Shown in pieces: positions 25,818-34,857 of a DNA stretch of 34,857 bases (position 1 is the stretch's first letter; the number at the start of each line of letters is the position of its first letter). The position numbers were made by a program, and so were the translations under genes. Origin of the DNA: Oscillospiraceae bacterium (GTDB lineage: Bacteria; Bacillota; Clostridia; Oscillospirales; Oscillospiraceae); assembly GCA_022792555.1 (NCBI GenBank), contig JAAWBF010000079.1:1-34857 (forward strand). Reading direction: 5' to 3'. The notes under the pieces were generated by a model. It worked only from the letters and a program-made list of their open reading frames with translations, was not told the origin of the DNA and searched no databases.

Positions 25818-27299
25818 TCAGTTTACAAGGGTCGTAATCGCTGGCAGAACACTTGCATAGATGGGATACGCCACAAAGCAGACGGCGATGATGCAGAGGA
25901 TGGAAGCGATTACGCCATATTTGAGTGTGTAGCTGATCCGCACCTGGGGCAGACTACAGCATACACCCATAACGGGATTCGCGGAGGGGATCATGAAGCC
26001 GGAATTTGAGATCATGCCGATGCACATACCCACCGCCAGGGGATTACAGCCGCCTAGGATACAGGCAATGGGGACAAATGCGTTATACATGGTGGCAGAG
26101 GCCGTATTGGACATGAAGTTGGTCTGTATGCCCACCCATATAATGGCGATCCAGCAGAAGATAAGTCCAGGGACACCCAGGTTCTGCATAAAGCCGCCCA
26201 CGACTTGGGTCAGCCAGGGCATCACGCCGTAGTCGCTCTTGCCCAGGAAGCTGGCCATGCCCATCAGGGCGGCCATCATCATCCAAGCGTCCCAGTTGAT
26301 TGCGGCTGCCGCTTTCTTCAGGTTCAGCAGCGGGGCGCCTTCTGTGGGAATGATGCTCAAGGCGGCCACGATCAGTAGCGGAGGTGCGTAGGTCCCCAGC
26401 CCCTTGAGCATGGCGCCAAAGTCATGCAGGCCCGGAATTTTCATGATTGTCTCCGGGAAAACCCACATGATAATCAAAATAATAAAGGCAATCCCGACAT
26501 TGCGCTCCCGCTTGCTCATGGGCGGGATGGAGCTGCGCAGCTTATCGATATCGAGGTTGGCCATCTTCTGAACGTTGGGCCGCTGTAAAAAGCGGAACTC
26601 CAACCAAATCAGCAGGAACTGGGCGAAACAACCCGCCAGTCCGCAGGCACAGACAATCAGTACGCTGGGCTCATAGCCCAGCAGGCTAGCGCTCAGACTC
26701 ATGGCCAGCAGCACGTTGGTGTGGGACATGGGGGTGGACCCCTGGTTGATTTGATCCACCCAGGCCATGGTGCAGTACATGGCTTCCGGCAGGTCATCAT
26801 CTTCCCCGTTGCAGTCGGTCATATTCAGCATCTCTTCTCCGATGCTCATAAACATGGCGTATACCGCGGAGGAGGTCACCACCGCAGACACTGCCCACAC
26901 GGAGAAGAAGAACATAAACATGGTCAGCCAGGGCTTTCCCTTGACGAACTTGCGGGTGATAAAAAACAGGGCCATACGGCGGCTCAGGCCGGTCTCATTC
27001 ATGGCCACATTGAACAGCAGCATAATGGCTACAAAGACGGCCATGCCATGGCCAAAGCACTCCATAATGGCGGTGGTGCCGGAGCAGAAGCCGGTGGTGC
27101 CGAGCATAAAGACGGCCAGCAGGCTGGGCCAGGAAATTGAAACGGTGGACCACAGCCAGATAGTCTGGATAAAGATACCCAGAAGCTGCATACTCATATC
27201 GGTCAACGGTTCAGAATGGGGAATCAAATAGCCGATGATGACATACAGTGCAATTCCGATGGCGGTATTGCGAAGATCTTTTTTCATCTTACTCGTCAT
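25818..27299 (-). CDS. SLC13/DASS-family anion (di/monocarboxylate) permease
   Basis: ~490-aa multi-TM protein; 'AMNETGLSRRMALFFI', 'QTNFMSNTASATMYNAFVPIA', 'SGFMIPSANPVMGVC'. Confidence 0.8.
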   Translation of the reverse strand: MTSKMKKDLRNTAIGIALYVIIGYLIPHSEPLTDMSMQLLGIFIQTIWLWSTVSISWPSLLAVFMLGTTGFCSGTTAIMECFGHGMAVFVAIMLLFNVAMNETGLSRRMALFFITRKFVKGKPWLTMFMFFFSVWAVSAVVTSSAVYAMFMSIGEEMLNMTDCNGEDDDLPEAMYCTMAWVDQINQGSTPMSHTNVLLAMSLSASLLGYEPSVLIVCACGLAGCFAQFLLIWLEFRFLQRPNVQKMANLDIDKLRSSIPPMSKRERNVGIAFIILIIMWVFPETIMKIPGLHDFGAMLKGLGTYAPPLLIVAALSIIPTEGAPLLNLKKAAAAINWDAWMMMAALMGMASFLGKSDYGVMPWLTQVVGGFMQNLGVPGLIFCWIAIIWVGIQTNFMSNTASATMYNAFVPIACILGGCNPLAVGMCIGMISNSGFMIPSANPVMGVCCSLPQVRISYTLKYGVIASILCIIAVCFVAYPIYASVLPAITTLVN

Positions 27300-27403
27300 G
27301 CGTATTCTCCCAATCAAAGACTGTCTGCCCTATCCAGGGCAGGGACGGCGGCATCTGCGAGACAGCGGGCGCCGCCTGCCTCTCTTCTATCTATCCCTCT
27401 TGC

Positions 27404-27437
27404 CCCTGCCTGGAGGCGCATCTGCCTCCAGGCAGGG
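27404..27437. promoter_or_regulatory. Perfect 14-bp hairpin between MaoC and SLC13 genes, no T-tract
   Basis: ccctgcctggaggc-gcatct-gcctccaggcaggg. Confidence 0.65.
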
Positions 27438-27444
27438 CCTGTCG

Positions 27445-27912
27445 TTATGCCTGGGGCTTGCGGCGGATCATGACGGTCAGCTCCTGGTCGACCACCACGA
27501 CATCGTTCTGATTGATGGTCTGGCAGCGATAGACCACCAGACCCCGATCCGGCTTCTTGGTCTCACGGGTGCTTAAAATCTCGCAGTGGCAGTGGATGGT
27601 ATCCCCCGCGCGGGTAGGCGCGGTGAACTTTTCCGTGATTCCGGCCAAGCCGATGGTAGTCCCCTCCAGAATACGAGTCTGGTTGCGCAGGCCGGAGGCA
27701 ATCGCTACAATCAGGGCGCCATGGGCAATGCGGGTTTTATGGATGGTATCCTTTGCGTACTCTTCATTGGTATGAAGGGGGTTGTAATCGCCGGACAGTC
27801 CGGCAAAAATGGCGATGTCAGCTTCTGTCACGGTCCGGGCGGCGGTGTCAAAGGTGTCGCCCACCTTCCAGTCCTCAAAAAACCGCCCAGCGGGCTTGTA
27901 ATCGTATGCCAT
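27445..27912 (-). CDS. MaoC-family (hotdog) dehydratase/hydratase
   Basis: GDTFDTAARTVTEADIAIFAGLSGDYNPLHTNEEYAK...IAHGALIVAIASGL motif. Confidence 0.9.
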   Translation of the reverse strand: MAYDYKPAGRFFEDWKVGDTFDTAARTVTEADIAIFAGLSGDYNPLHTNEEYAKDTIHKTRIAHGALIVAIASGLRNQTRILEGTTIGLAGITEKFTAPTRAGDTIHCHCEILSTRETKKPDRGLVVYRCQTINQNDVVVVDQELTVMIRRKPQA

Positions 27913-27937
27913 GATGTTTCCTCCTTAAAGCTTGTGA

Positions 27938-29509
27938 TCAATTGGCCAGCAGGTTCTCCAGCAGACCCATTGGCTCCGGTTGGAAAATACGGGCGTCCAT
28001 CTCCTTGAGCTGGTGGGAGATCAGGGGCTTAAACTCCATCTGATCGAGAATATCCCTCTGCAGATCCAGCCCAGGCGCGTACTCTGTCAGCAGAATGCCT
28101 TCTTCCGTCAGCTCAAATACGGCGCGTTCTGTAACATAGACTACTTTACAGCCATTTTTTAGGGCGTACTTGGCATTAAAGGTGATCTGCGGCAGTCCGG
28201 TGACAAACTTCCGAATCTTGCCCTCCTGATCGATGACAAGCTTGCCGGCCTCCACATGCTCCTTCAGCTCCTTGGTGGTCAAGGTGCCGCAGAAGACGAT
28301 CTTTTTCGTGGCGGTCACAATATCCACGAAGCCGCCCACTCCTGTGGGCAGTTTTCCAAATTTATGTACGTTGACATCTCCATTGGGAGAGGTCTGGGCA
28401 TTGCCCAGGAGGGTAATATCCAGGCCGCCCGCATGGTAGAAGTCGAACTGGCTGGGAGCGTCCACCAGCGCGTCATAGTTGACATGGACTGCAAAGCGTT
28501 CTCCCGGCGCCGCCACACCGCCGACAATACCATGTTCCACCGAGAGTGTGATATGTTCTGCCACACCCTCCTCAGTCAAGACGGCGGAGGCGATCTCAGG
28601 CATTCCAAAGCCGATGTTGACATTCATGCCCAGCCCAACCTCCATGGCCGCCCGGCGGCCGATGATCTTGCGCTCATCCAGCGGCTTTGGCATGGACTGG
28701 ATCATGCTGGTGGGCATCTTCTCCTCACCCAGCAGATATTTGCTGAACGCGGTTCCTGGGGTCATGCGGTGGAACTGCTCCACATCCTTTGTGGTGACAA
28801 TGGCATCCACCAGAATACCGGGGATCTGAACGCGATGGGCGGGCAGACTGCCAGCCTTGACATAGTCCCGCACCTGGACGATGACCTTGCCGTGATTGGC
28901 CTTGGCCGCCCGCGCCACATACTGCGCATCCGCCCAGTACATCTCATCCTCCAGGGAGATGTTGCCCTTTTCGTCCGCCACAGAGCCGCGGATAAACGCG
29001 ACGTCGGGAGGCACAACGTGATACCAGAGGTACTCCTCCCCCTGGAAGGTGACAAACTCTACCAGTTCCTCGGTGGTGGAGTCATTCATTTTCGCGCCCT
29101 GCTGGCGGGGATCGACAAAGGTGCCTAAACCAACCTTGGTAAGCAGACCCTTTTCACCCGCACTGGCACTGCGGTACAGAATACTCATCAGTCCTTGGGG
29201 CAGGTTATAGGAGGCGCATTTCCCCGCCGCGACAAACTCCTTGAGTTTTGTATTATTGTTGTAATGTCCAACGATCACGCGGGAGGTCATGCCCTCATGG
29301 GCGTACATATCCATACCGTCCAGAGGGGCCGACATGGAGAGAACTGTCAAGTCCCGGGGCGATCCTGTCTCCAAAAACCGCTCCTCCAGTGCGAAGGACA
29401 GCTCCTTCGCCACGCAGGAGTTGGATACTCCGGCCAGGGCAATCACATCCCCATCCTTGACGAATTGGTCAATCGCTTCTCTAGCCGTTGCAAAATACTT
29501 GTTTTTCAA
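27938..29509 (-). CDS. Family I CoA-transferase (acetate/propionate CoA-transferase-like)
   Basis: Fused alpha-beta architecture; 'NVNIGFGMPEIASAVLTEEG...ITLSVEHGIVGG' catalytic Glu region. Confidence 0.88.
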   Translation of the reverse strand: MKNKYFATAREAIDQFVKDGDVIALAGVSNSCVAKELSFALEERFLETGSPRDLTVLSMSAPLDGMDMYAHEGMTSRVIVGHYNNNTKLKEFVAAGKCASYNLPQGLMSILYRSASAGEKGLLTKVGLGTFVDPRQQGAKMNDSTTEELVEFVTFQGEEYLWYHVVPPDVAFIRGSVADEKGNISLEDEMYWADAQYVARAAKANHGKVIVQVRDYVKAGSLPAHRVQIPGILVDAIVTTKDVEQFHRMTPGTAFSKYLLGEEKMPTSMIQSMPKPLDERKIIGRRAAMEVGLGMNVNIGFGMPEIASAVLTEEGVAEHITLSVEHGIVGGVAAPGERFAVHVNYDALVDAPSQFDFYHAGGLDITLLGNAQTSPNGDVNVHKFGKLPTGVGGFVDIVTATKKIVFCGTLTTKELKEHVEAGKLVIDQEGKIRKFVTGLPQITFNAKYALKNGCKVVYVTERAVFELTEEGILLTEYAPGLDLQRDILDQMEFKPLISHQLKEMDARIFQPEPMGLLENLLAN

Positions 29510-29530
29510 CTCACCACATCCTCTCTGGAA

Positions 29531-30316
29531 CTATTCTCCACAATAGGTTGGCTTGCGTTTTTCGAGGAAGGAAAGCGTTCCCTCATATTTATCTTTTGTC
29601 CCATAGATAAAACAGCTTCCCAAATTCTCCATAGCCTGTCCCGTATAGCGGTCCACGTCCATGGAGGCATTGATCAGCTTCTTTGCAACGGCAATGGCCA
29701 CCGGACCGCGCTCCATGATCTTCTGGGCTACCACCTTTGCCTCCTTCAGTAGCGTGTCCTGTGGGACCGCCTTCATCACCAGACCGGCCTCCACCGCCTC
29801 CTGGGCTGTCAGGGTACGGCCCGCCAGAATCATCTCCTTGGCCCTGCCGATCCCGACAATGCGAGCCAGCCTCTGCGTTCCGCCCGCGCCTGGAATGATA
29901 CCCAAGCTGGTCTCCGGCAGGGCAAACTTCGCATGGTCTGCTGCAATGCGGATATCACAGACCATGGCAGTTTCCAGCCCTCCGCCAAAGGCGTGTCCGT
30001 TTATGGCACAGATCACGGGCTTATTGCAGTCCTCGATCCGCTGCAAAGCAATCTGGGCGATCTTGCAGACGGGGCGCAGATTCTCTACCCCGCTGCGTTT
30101 ATGGAGAACCGCCAGATCGCCTCCAGCAATGAAGACTTTCTCTCCGGCCCCGGTGAAAATGACTGTGCGGACCTCGTCCATGTCCTCTACCGCTTGGAAA
30201 AAGGTATTGACCTCCTCCCAACATGCGGCATTCATCGCATTTCTGGCTTCTGGGCGGTCGATGGTGAATACGGCAATCCCGTCGGCAATGGAACACTTAA
30301 AATATTGATAAGACAA
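29531..30316 (-). CDS. Enoyl-CoA hydratase (crotonase family)
   Basis: 'FALPETSLGIIPGAGGTQRLARIVGIGRAKEMILAG' keeps both catalytic Glu positions; TTG start after AGGAGG. Confidence 0.9.
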   Translation of the reverse strand: MSYQYFKCSIADGIAVFTIDRPEARNAMNAACWEEVNTFFQAVEDMDEVRTVIFTGAGEKVFIAGGDLAVLHKRSGVENLRPVCKIAQIALQRIEDCNKPVICAINGHAFGGGLETAMVCDIRIAADHAKFALPETSLGIIPGAGGTQRLARIVGIGRAKEMILAGRTLTAQEAVEAGLVMKAVPQDTLLKEAKVVAQKIMERGPVAIAVAKKLINASMDVDRYTGQAMENLGSCFIYGTKDKYEGTLSFLEKRKPTYCGE

Positions 30317-30373
30317 GATAACACCTCCTTTTTCGCCAGACTGAGTCAATACAGAACACAAAGGGATATTGGA

Positions 30374-31585
30374 TCACTGCTTCTTAAACTTTTCCGCCCA
30401 CTGAGCCTGCATGGAATCGATTTCCTCTTTTGTGAGGCCATACTGGGTCAGATAGTGGTAGTTGTCCTCTCCGAGATCGGGGGCGCGCTTTTGCACCGCA
30501 GGGGTTTTGGACATATGAATCCAGGTGCCGCGGCGTTTCACCGTGCGGTGCTCCTGGAAGCTGGGCGGTGTCTCCACCTCGACTATCGTTCCCCGTTCCC
30601 AGAGGTTCTGGTCGGCCACGACCTCGTCAGTATTCTTAATCTTGCAACAGGCGATGCCAACTGACTCCATCACTTGAATGGCCCCGCCAATATCGTCAAA
30701 GGTCTTGAGCCAGCTCTCCACCTGCTCCACAAGATAGTCAATGTTTTTGGTTCGGCTGACATTGGAGGCGGTTCTGGGGTCCTCGATCAGCTCCGGCTTT
30801 CCCATGAGATTGCACAGCTTGACCCACGCGCCGCCGGTATAGGCCGAGATGACGCAGCTCTGGCCGTCCTTCCCCTGGTAGACGCCATAGGGAGCCATGT
30901 TTAAATAGTGGTTTCCTGAGCGGGTCGGATGGGTGTCCAGATTGGCCGCGCCCTCCAGCGTGGAGTTCATGGATACCATCCCGTCCAGCAGTGAAAGGTC
31001 AATGTGCTGTCCCTCGCCAGTGCGGTCCCGATGATACAGAGCGGCTGCCATGGAGAATGCAGCGTTAAAAGCGCCTACATAGTCGCCAATGGGGACACCC
31101 AGACGGGTAGGAGGTCCATTGCGGTTTCCGGTCAGATCCATCTGTCCGCTCATGGCCTGGGCAATGATATCAAAGCCTGGCTTTTTGGCATATGCGCCTG
31201 TCTGTCCGCAGGCGGAGACTGACAGGTAGATGATCTTGGGCTGGATGGCTTGGATACTCTCGTAATCCAAGCCGAATTTCTTCATCTGTCCCGGCTTAAA
31301 GCTCTCTGCCACAATGTCGGCGTCCTTGATCATTTTGTAGAGGATCTCTTTGCTGCGGGGGTCGTCTAAGGCAAGTGTGATAGATTTTTTGCCCCGGTTT
31401 GACCACAGACCAAAAATAGCCTGTCCCTCCAGCCGGGGAGAGATGCCGCGGATGTCGTCCCCGGCTACAGGGCGCTCGATTTTGATTACCTCGGCACCAA
31501 AGTCGGCCAGCATGGCAGTAGCGCCCGGACCTGCAAGGTTGTTGGTAAAGTCAATGACGCGAATCCCATCAAAAATACTGGACAT
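30374..31585 (-). CDS. CaiB/BaiF family (family III) CoA-transferase
   Basis: 'GIRVIDFTNNLAGPGATAMLADFGAEVIKIERPVAGDDIR', 'NRGKKSITLAL'. Confidence 0.93.
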   Translation of the reverse strand: MSSIFDGIRVIDFTNNLAGPGATAMLADFGAEVIKIERPVAGDDIRGISPRLEGQAIFGLWSNRGKKSITLALDDPRSKEILYKMIKDADIVAESFKPGQMKKFGLDYESIQAIQPKIIYLSVSACGQTGAYAKKPGFDIIAQAMSGQMDLTGNRNGPPTRLGVPIGDYVGAFNAAFSMAAALYHRDRTGEGQHIDLSLLDGMVSMNSTLEGAANLDTHPTRSGNHYLNMAPYGVYQGKDGQSCVISAYTGGAWVKLCNLMGKPELIEDPRTASNVSRTKNIDYLVEQVESWLKTFDDIGGAIQVMESVGIACCKIKNTDEVVADQNLWERGTIVEVETPPSFQEHRTVKRRGTWIHMSKTPAVQKRAPDLGEDNYHYLTQYGLTKEEIDSMQAQWAEKFKKQ

Positions 31586-31615
31586 GCTTCTGCTCTCCTT
31601 TTCAAGATTTCATGC

Positions 31616-31654
31616 TTCCTCCCCCGTGTCGGGGGAGGAAACGGGCGTATCAGC
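31616..31654 (-). repeat. Hairpin with partial similarity to the 14325/17581 repeat core; overlaps a stop codon
   Basis: ttcctcccccg-tgt-cgggggaggaa followed by acgggcgtatcagc. Confidence 0.4.
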
Positions 31655-32438
31655 GTCCCTGGAAATTCGGTTTGCGCTTTTCCAGGAAAGCGTTGACCGC
31701 CTCCTTGAAATCATCGGTCTCCTCACACATCCCTTGCAGTTCGATCTCGGTCTGCATCCCGTCACTGTAGCGGTCGAACTGCGCCCGGTTGATCATGGTT
31801 TTGATGTTGGCATAGGAGACCGTCGGTCCATTGGCATACTTTTTGATGTACTTTTGGACCGTTTCCTCCAGCTCGGCAGCGGGAACCGCTTTGGTAAACA
31901 GACCCCATTGTTCGGCGTCCCGGCCTGTAAAGACCTTGCCAGACATAAAGAGTTCTGTGGCCCGTGTCGTTCCAACAGCTCTTGTGACAAAGTAAGTCGC
32001 GCCTGAGTCGGGTACAAAACCGAGGTTTACAAAAGCAAACAGACATTTTGCGGCCTCATCAGCAATCTGAAAATCACAAGCCAGCGCGAGGGAGAGACCG
32101 GCACCCGCTGCGGAGCCTTCGATGTATGCAATAGTCGGCTTTTTTACGTTGCGCAGACGCAGGAAGGCCTCTCCCAGCATCCGGCATACAGGGCGGGTTC
32201 CACGAATTCCGGCATCAATGCGGGCCTTCATAGCATTAATATCGCCGCCTGCGCTAAAGGTGCCTCCCGCACCGCGGATCACCACCAGGCGAATGCTTTC
32301 ATCGTAGTCACAGCGATCAAAGCACTCTTTTAGCTCCCGCCCGGTGTCTATGTTAATGGGGTTCCTTTTTTGTGGGTTGTTCAATGTAATATAGGCCACA
32401 TGATCTTTGACTTCCATCAAGACATACTGGAATTCCAT
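31650..32438 (-). CDS. Enoyl-CoA hydratase/isomerase family protein, PaaG-like
   Basis: Crotonase fold; 'FAFVNLGFVPDSGATYFVTRAVGTTRATELFMSG'. Confidence 0.88.
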   Translation of the reverse strand: MEFQYVLMEVKDHVAYITLNNPQKRNPINIDTGRELKECFDRCDYDESIRLVVIRGAGGTFSAGGDINAMKARIDAGIRGTRPVCRMLGEAFLRLRNVKKPTIAYIEGSAAGAGLSLALACDFQIADEAAKCLFAFVNLGFVPDSGATYFVTRAVGTTRATELFMSGKVFTGRDAEQWGLFTKAVPAAELEETVQKYIKKYANGPTVSYANIKTMINRAQFDRYSDGMQTEIELQGMCEETDDFKEAVNAFLEKRKPNFQGR

Positions 32439-32474
32439 TGTGTTCCCTCCTGCTGTCAAAACACGTCTGTGTTT

Positions 32475-33620
32475 TTACTCTGCGATGAGATCGTTGCCAA
32501 CGATCATGCGCTGGATCTGATTGGTACCTTCGAAGATCTGGTACAGCTTCGCGTCGCGGAAGCGCTTTTCCACCGGGTACTCACGGCTGTAGCCATAGCC
32601 GCCCAGAACCTGTACTGCGTCCTCACAGACTTTCATGCCGGCATCAGAGGCAAAATACTTAGCCGCAGAGGCCAGACGCCCGTCTCGGATTCCGGCATCG
32701 GCGCAGCGGCAGACATACCAGGTCATCTGTCGGGCGGCCTCCAGACGGGAATACATGTCGGCCAGCATAAAGCTGACACCCTGATTTTTACAGATAGGCT
32801 TGCCAAAGGTCTTGCGGACCTTGGAGTATTCAACCGCGCACTCAAATGCGTATTGGGCGTTTCCAATGGAACCGGCGCCGGAGGAGGGGCGTGTGTAGCC
32901 CAGGGAGGACATCGCGATCTTGAAGCCCTTGCCCTCCTCGCCAATCAGATTGGCCAGCGGAACCTTTACATCTTCAAAGACAATGTCGTTTGTGGGGGAG
33001 GTTCGATAGCCCATTTTGTCCTCATGGCCGCTGATGCTAACGCCGGGGGACTTCATGTCCACCAGAAAAGCCGAAATCCCCTTCGCCCGCAGGGACAGGT
33101 CCTTGGAGGCAAACACCACGGCAAAGGAGGCCTTTTCAGCCCCAGTAATGAAGCCCTTGCGTCCATTGAGGACAAAGTACTCTCCCTCCCGTGTGTAGCG
33201 GGTTGTCAGGGAGCTGGCGTCCGAACCGGCGTTGGGCTCTGTAAGCGCGAAACAGCCTCTCTCGCCGCCAGTCAGCCGGTCAGCAATCCATTTGAGCTGC
33301 TCTTTGGTGCCAAACACCTTCACGGGAACTGTGGCCATATAGCACACAGCGATATTGCCGGAGAAGCCCGCGTCGCCCCGCGCCAGTTCCTCTTTGATCA
33401 GGGCATTTTCAAAAATACTGCCGCCAGCTCCGCCCACTTCTTCGGGAAGGGTAAAGGTGGTCAGGCCCATTTTGAACGCCTTGTCAAACAGGTCGTCCAT
33501 CACTGCTGGGTCTACATCAATGGGGGCCGTCTTCGGAATGATCTCCTTGTTCGCAAAGTCGCGGACCATCATTCGCAGATCCTCCTGCTCAGGGGTGAGA
33601 AGATACCGTACATCTCGCAT
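32475..33620 (-). CDS. Acyl-CoA dehydrogenase
   Basis: '[16 protein letters not shown]', '[27 protein letters not shown]', '[14 protein letters not shown]'; start trimmed to [15 protein letters not shown]. Confidence 0.93.
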   Translation of the reverse strand: MRDVRYLLTPEQEDLRMMVRDFANKEIIPKTAPIDVDPAVMDDLFDKAFKMGLTTFTLPEEVGGAGGSIFENALIKEELARGDAGFSGNIAVCYMATVPVKVFGTKEQLKWIADRLTGGERGCFALTEPNAGSDASSLTTRYTREGEYFVLNGRKGFITGAEKASFAVVFASKDLSLRAKGISAFLVDMKSPGVSISGHEDKMGYRTSPTNDIVFEDVKVPLANLIGEEGKGFKIAMSSLGYTRPSSGAGSIGNAQYAFECAVEYSKVRKTFGKPICKNQGVSFMLADMYSRLEAARQMTWYVCRCADAGIRDGRLASAAKYFASDAGMKVCEDAVQVLGGYGYSREYPVEKRFRDAKLYQIFEGTNQIQRMIVGNDLIAE

Positions 33621-33791
33621 GGTTTCAGTTCCTCCTTCAAAATTTGATTTATGGCGATTGCGAAGCTCAGAAAAGGATTGAACATAAAGGGATTCCGAGC
33701 CTGCAAAACATCTGATTTTCTCCCGCTTTGCGGTATCATTGAAGCGGAACACAACAACTGACCAGACAAAACCGGAGGAAAAATCATACGA

Positions 33792-33908
33792 AATAAATGT
33801 GTGCAGACGTCGCTGCTCGACACCTGTAAGACTGTGGTCACCAGCATGGAAGACGATAAGCCAAAGTTGTTCCGCGTACTGGACGAACACATAGATGCAG
33901 CCCTATAA
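33792..33908 (+). pseudogene. N-terminal fragment of an IS transposase (IS1182-like)
   Basis: [38 protein letters not shown] resembles the transposase N-terminal 'S(M/S)E..KPKL..LL.EHID' segment; truncated by stop. Confidence 0.5.
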
Positions 33909-34167
33909 TCAGCGCTTAGGATGTAGCTATCGCACAATTTATTTTTTAAATTACCTGTGTTTATGTTAAAATTCTACAACGTCCCAGGGTGAAAGTCCAA
34001 AGCACCCAGTTGCGAAACTATGCGGTGTTATGACAAAAATGTGCAAAATGCAGCATATTGCGACAGTCTGCGCCAGTAAAATAGAAAGGTATAATAGATC
34101 TAGAAGATCTAGGTTATAATACAAATCTTTGAATCAAGCAGGACACACACCGCCGCCCACGGTTAAC

Positions 34168-34212
34168 GCCGCTTTTCTTACCGCTAGCCCAGGCTGGCGG
34201 TAAAAAAGCGGC
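34168..34212. repeat. Large hairpin in a mobile-element-like intergenic region
   Basis: gccgcttttcttaccgctagcc...ggctggcggtaaaaaagcggc. Confidence 0.65.
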
Positions 34213-34268
34213 GCATCCACATCCACCAGGAGGACCCGTTTGCCCTCCTTTATATCAAAAAATAAAAC

Positions 34269-34318
34269 AGGACTAAACCAGTGCCCCCTTGTTGAAAGGG
34301 CTTTCCTGATTTAGTCCT
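34269..34318. terminator. Hairpin, terminator-like
   Basis: aggactaaaccag...ctgatttagtcct then attttaa. Confidence 0.5.
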
Positions 34319-34558
34319 ATTTTAATCGTGCCGTCTAGGTAAGACATCCTATATGAGCACCTTGATCAATCTCGTCCATTTGCGATATATACAGAAATGC
34401 TTAAGTAGCGGTTCCGCTTCTTTATGTCTTAATCGTATGCTTAACAATATATTCTTTTGACAGCAGGGAACGCTAGAATGCACTGTTTCTGTGTACTATT
34501 TCTGGCTCTACACGCATAGAATGTGAAAAGCCAGCAGGGAGGAGGTGGCAATGCCACT

Positions 34559-34744
34559 GTGAAGGAACGCAAGCTCAATTATCGGTTCCACGACCCCAAC
34601 CCAGCGGCAATAACCGCCGACTACATATTGAAAATCTTCATCGAGGCCAACGCGGGAAAGGTGGAGGCGGCGATACAAAAAGCCGCCGACGCCATCCCCG
34701 CTACCGGTGAAGAACAGGACCGCTGCCAGGGGCATTCCGCATGA
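34559..34744 (+). CDS. Small mobile-element-associated protein
   Basis: GTG start after GGAGGAGG: VKERKLNYRFHDPNPAAITADYILKIFIEANAGKVEAAIQKAADAIPATGEEQDRCQGHSA; resembles small proteins common in clostridial integrative elements. Confidence 0.6.
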   Translation: MKERKLNYRFHDPNPAAITADYILKIFIEANAGKVEAAIQKAADAIPATGEEQDRCQGHSA

Positions 34745-34745
34745 C

Positions 34746-34766
34746 GCGGGGTGTCCCGCTTTTTTG
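34746..34766 (+). terminator. Rho-independent terminator
   Basis: gcggg-gtgt-cccgc-ttttttt. Confidence 0.8.
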
Positions 34767-34767
34767 C

Positions 34768-34857
34768 CTATACCCTGTAGCTTTTCAGCATATCAGCATA
34801 CTCCACCAGCGTCACACTGCCCAGCTCGTTTGCTTTTTCCATGCAGCCCTTGGTAAA
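34768..34857 (-). CDS. C-terminal end of an unidentified minus-strand protein, truncated by window edge
   Basis: FTKGCMEKANELGSVTLVEYADMLKSYRV* read from the edge. Confidence 0.45.
   Translation of the reverse strand, partial: FTKGCMEKANELGSVTLVEYADMLKSYRV

Noticed and set aside
25993-31222. Plus-strand ORFs across the acyl-CoA cluster (e.g. 28256..29128, 29933..30664)
   Set aside because: Complementary to strong minus-strand enzymes (CoA-transferases, crotonase); artefacts of codon bias.
1-34857. tRNA, rRNA or CRISPR arrays
   Set aside because: None recognised by eye; a tRNAscan/Infernal run would be needed to exclude small ncRNAs formally.

Overview
The window looks like a Firmicutes chromosome, probably gut Oscillospiraceae/Clostridia-like (inferred from gene content and codon style, not a database result). 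From left to right: (1) a minus-strand BspA-type leucine-rich-repeat protein that runs off the left edge, plus a DUF2201/VWA-like protein. (2) A signal-peptide remnant of a copper-amine-oxidase-N 'stalk' protein. (3) A divergent regulator facing a plus-strand operon (about 6.17-14.32 kb) with an Fe-alcohol dehydrogenase, three FolB (dihydroneopterin aldolase)-like T-fold paralogs, a complete BMP/NupA-type nucleoside-class ABC transporter, a Cys-motif flavin reductase and a 4-oxalocrotonate-type tautomerase. (4) A glycerol module (GlpA-like, FAD oxidoreductase, DUF1667, GlpK) with its own sigma-A-like promoter, whose first three genes are bracketed by two copies of a ~95-bp hairpin repeat. (5) IS200/IS605-like and IS481/IS3-like remnants, then lplA. 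(6) A split TauE/SafE pair with an SD-sequestering hairpin, and a truncated spoIIID under a sigma-E-like promoter. (7) HTH regulators. (8) A minus-strand acyl-CoA cluster (acyl-CoA dehydrogenase, two crotonases, family I and family III CoA-transferases, MaoC, SLC13 and MFS transporters). (9) A mobile-element boundary at the right edge. The best candidate for an undescribed system is the FolB operon. In all three paralogs the T-fold anchor Glu appears replaced by Gln. Two of them also replace the catalytic Tyr by Cys and share a six-cysteine pattern. This suggests catabolism or salvage of an imported non-pterin (2-oxo purine/lumazine/flavin-like) heterocycle rather than folate synthesis.
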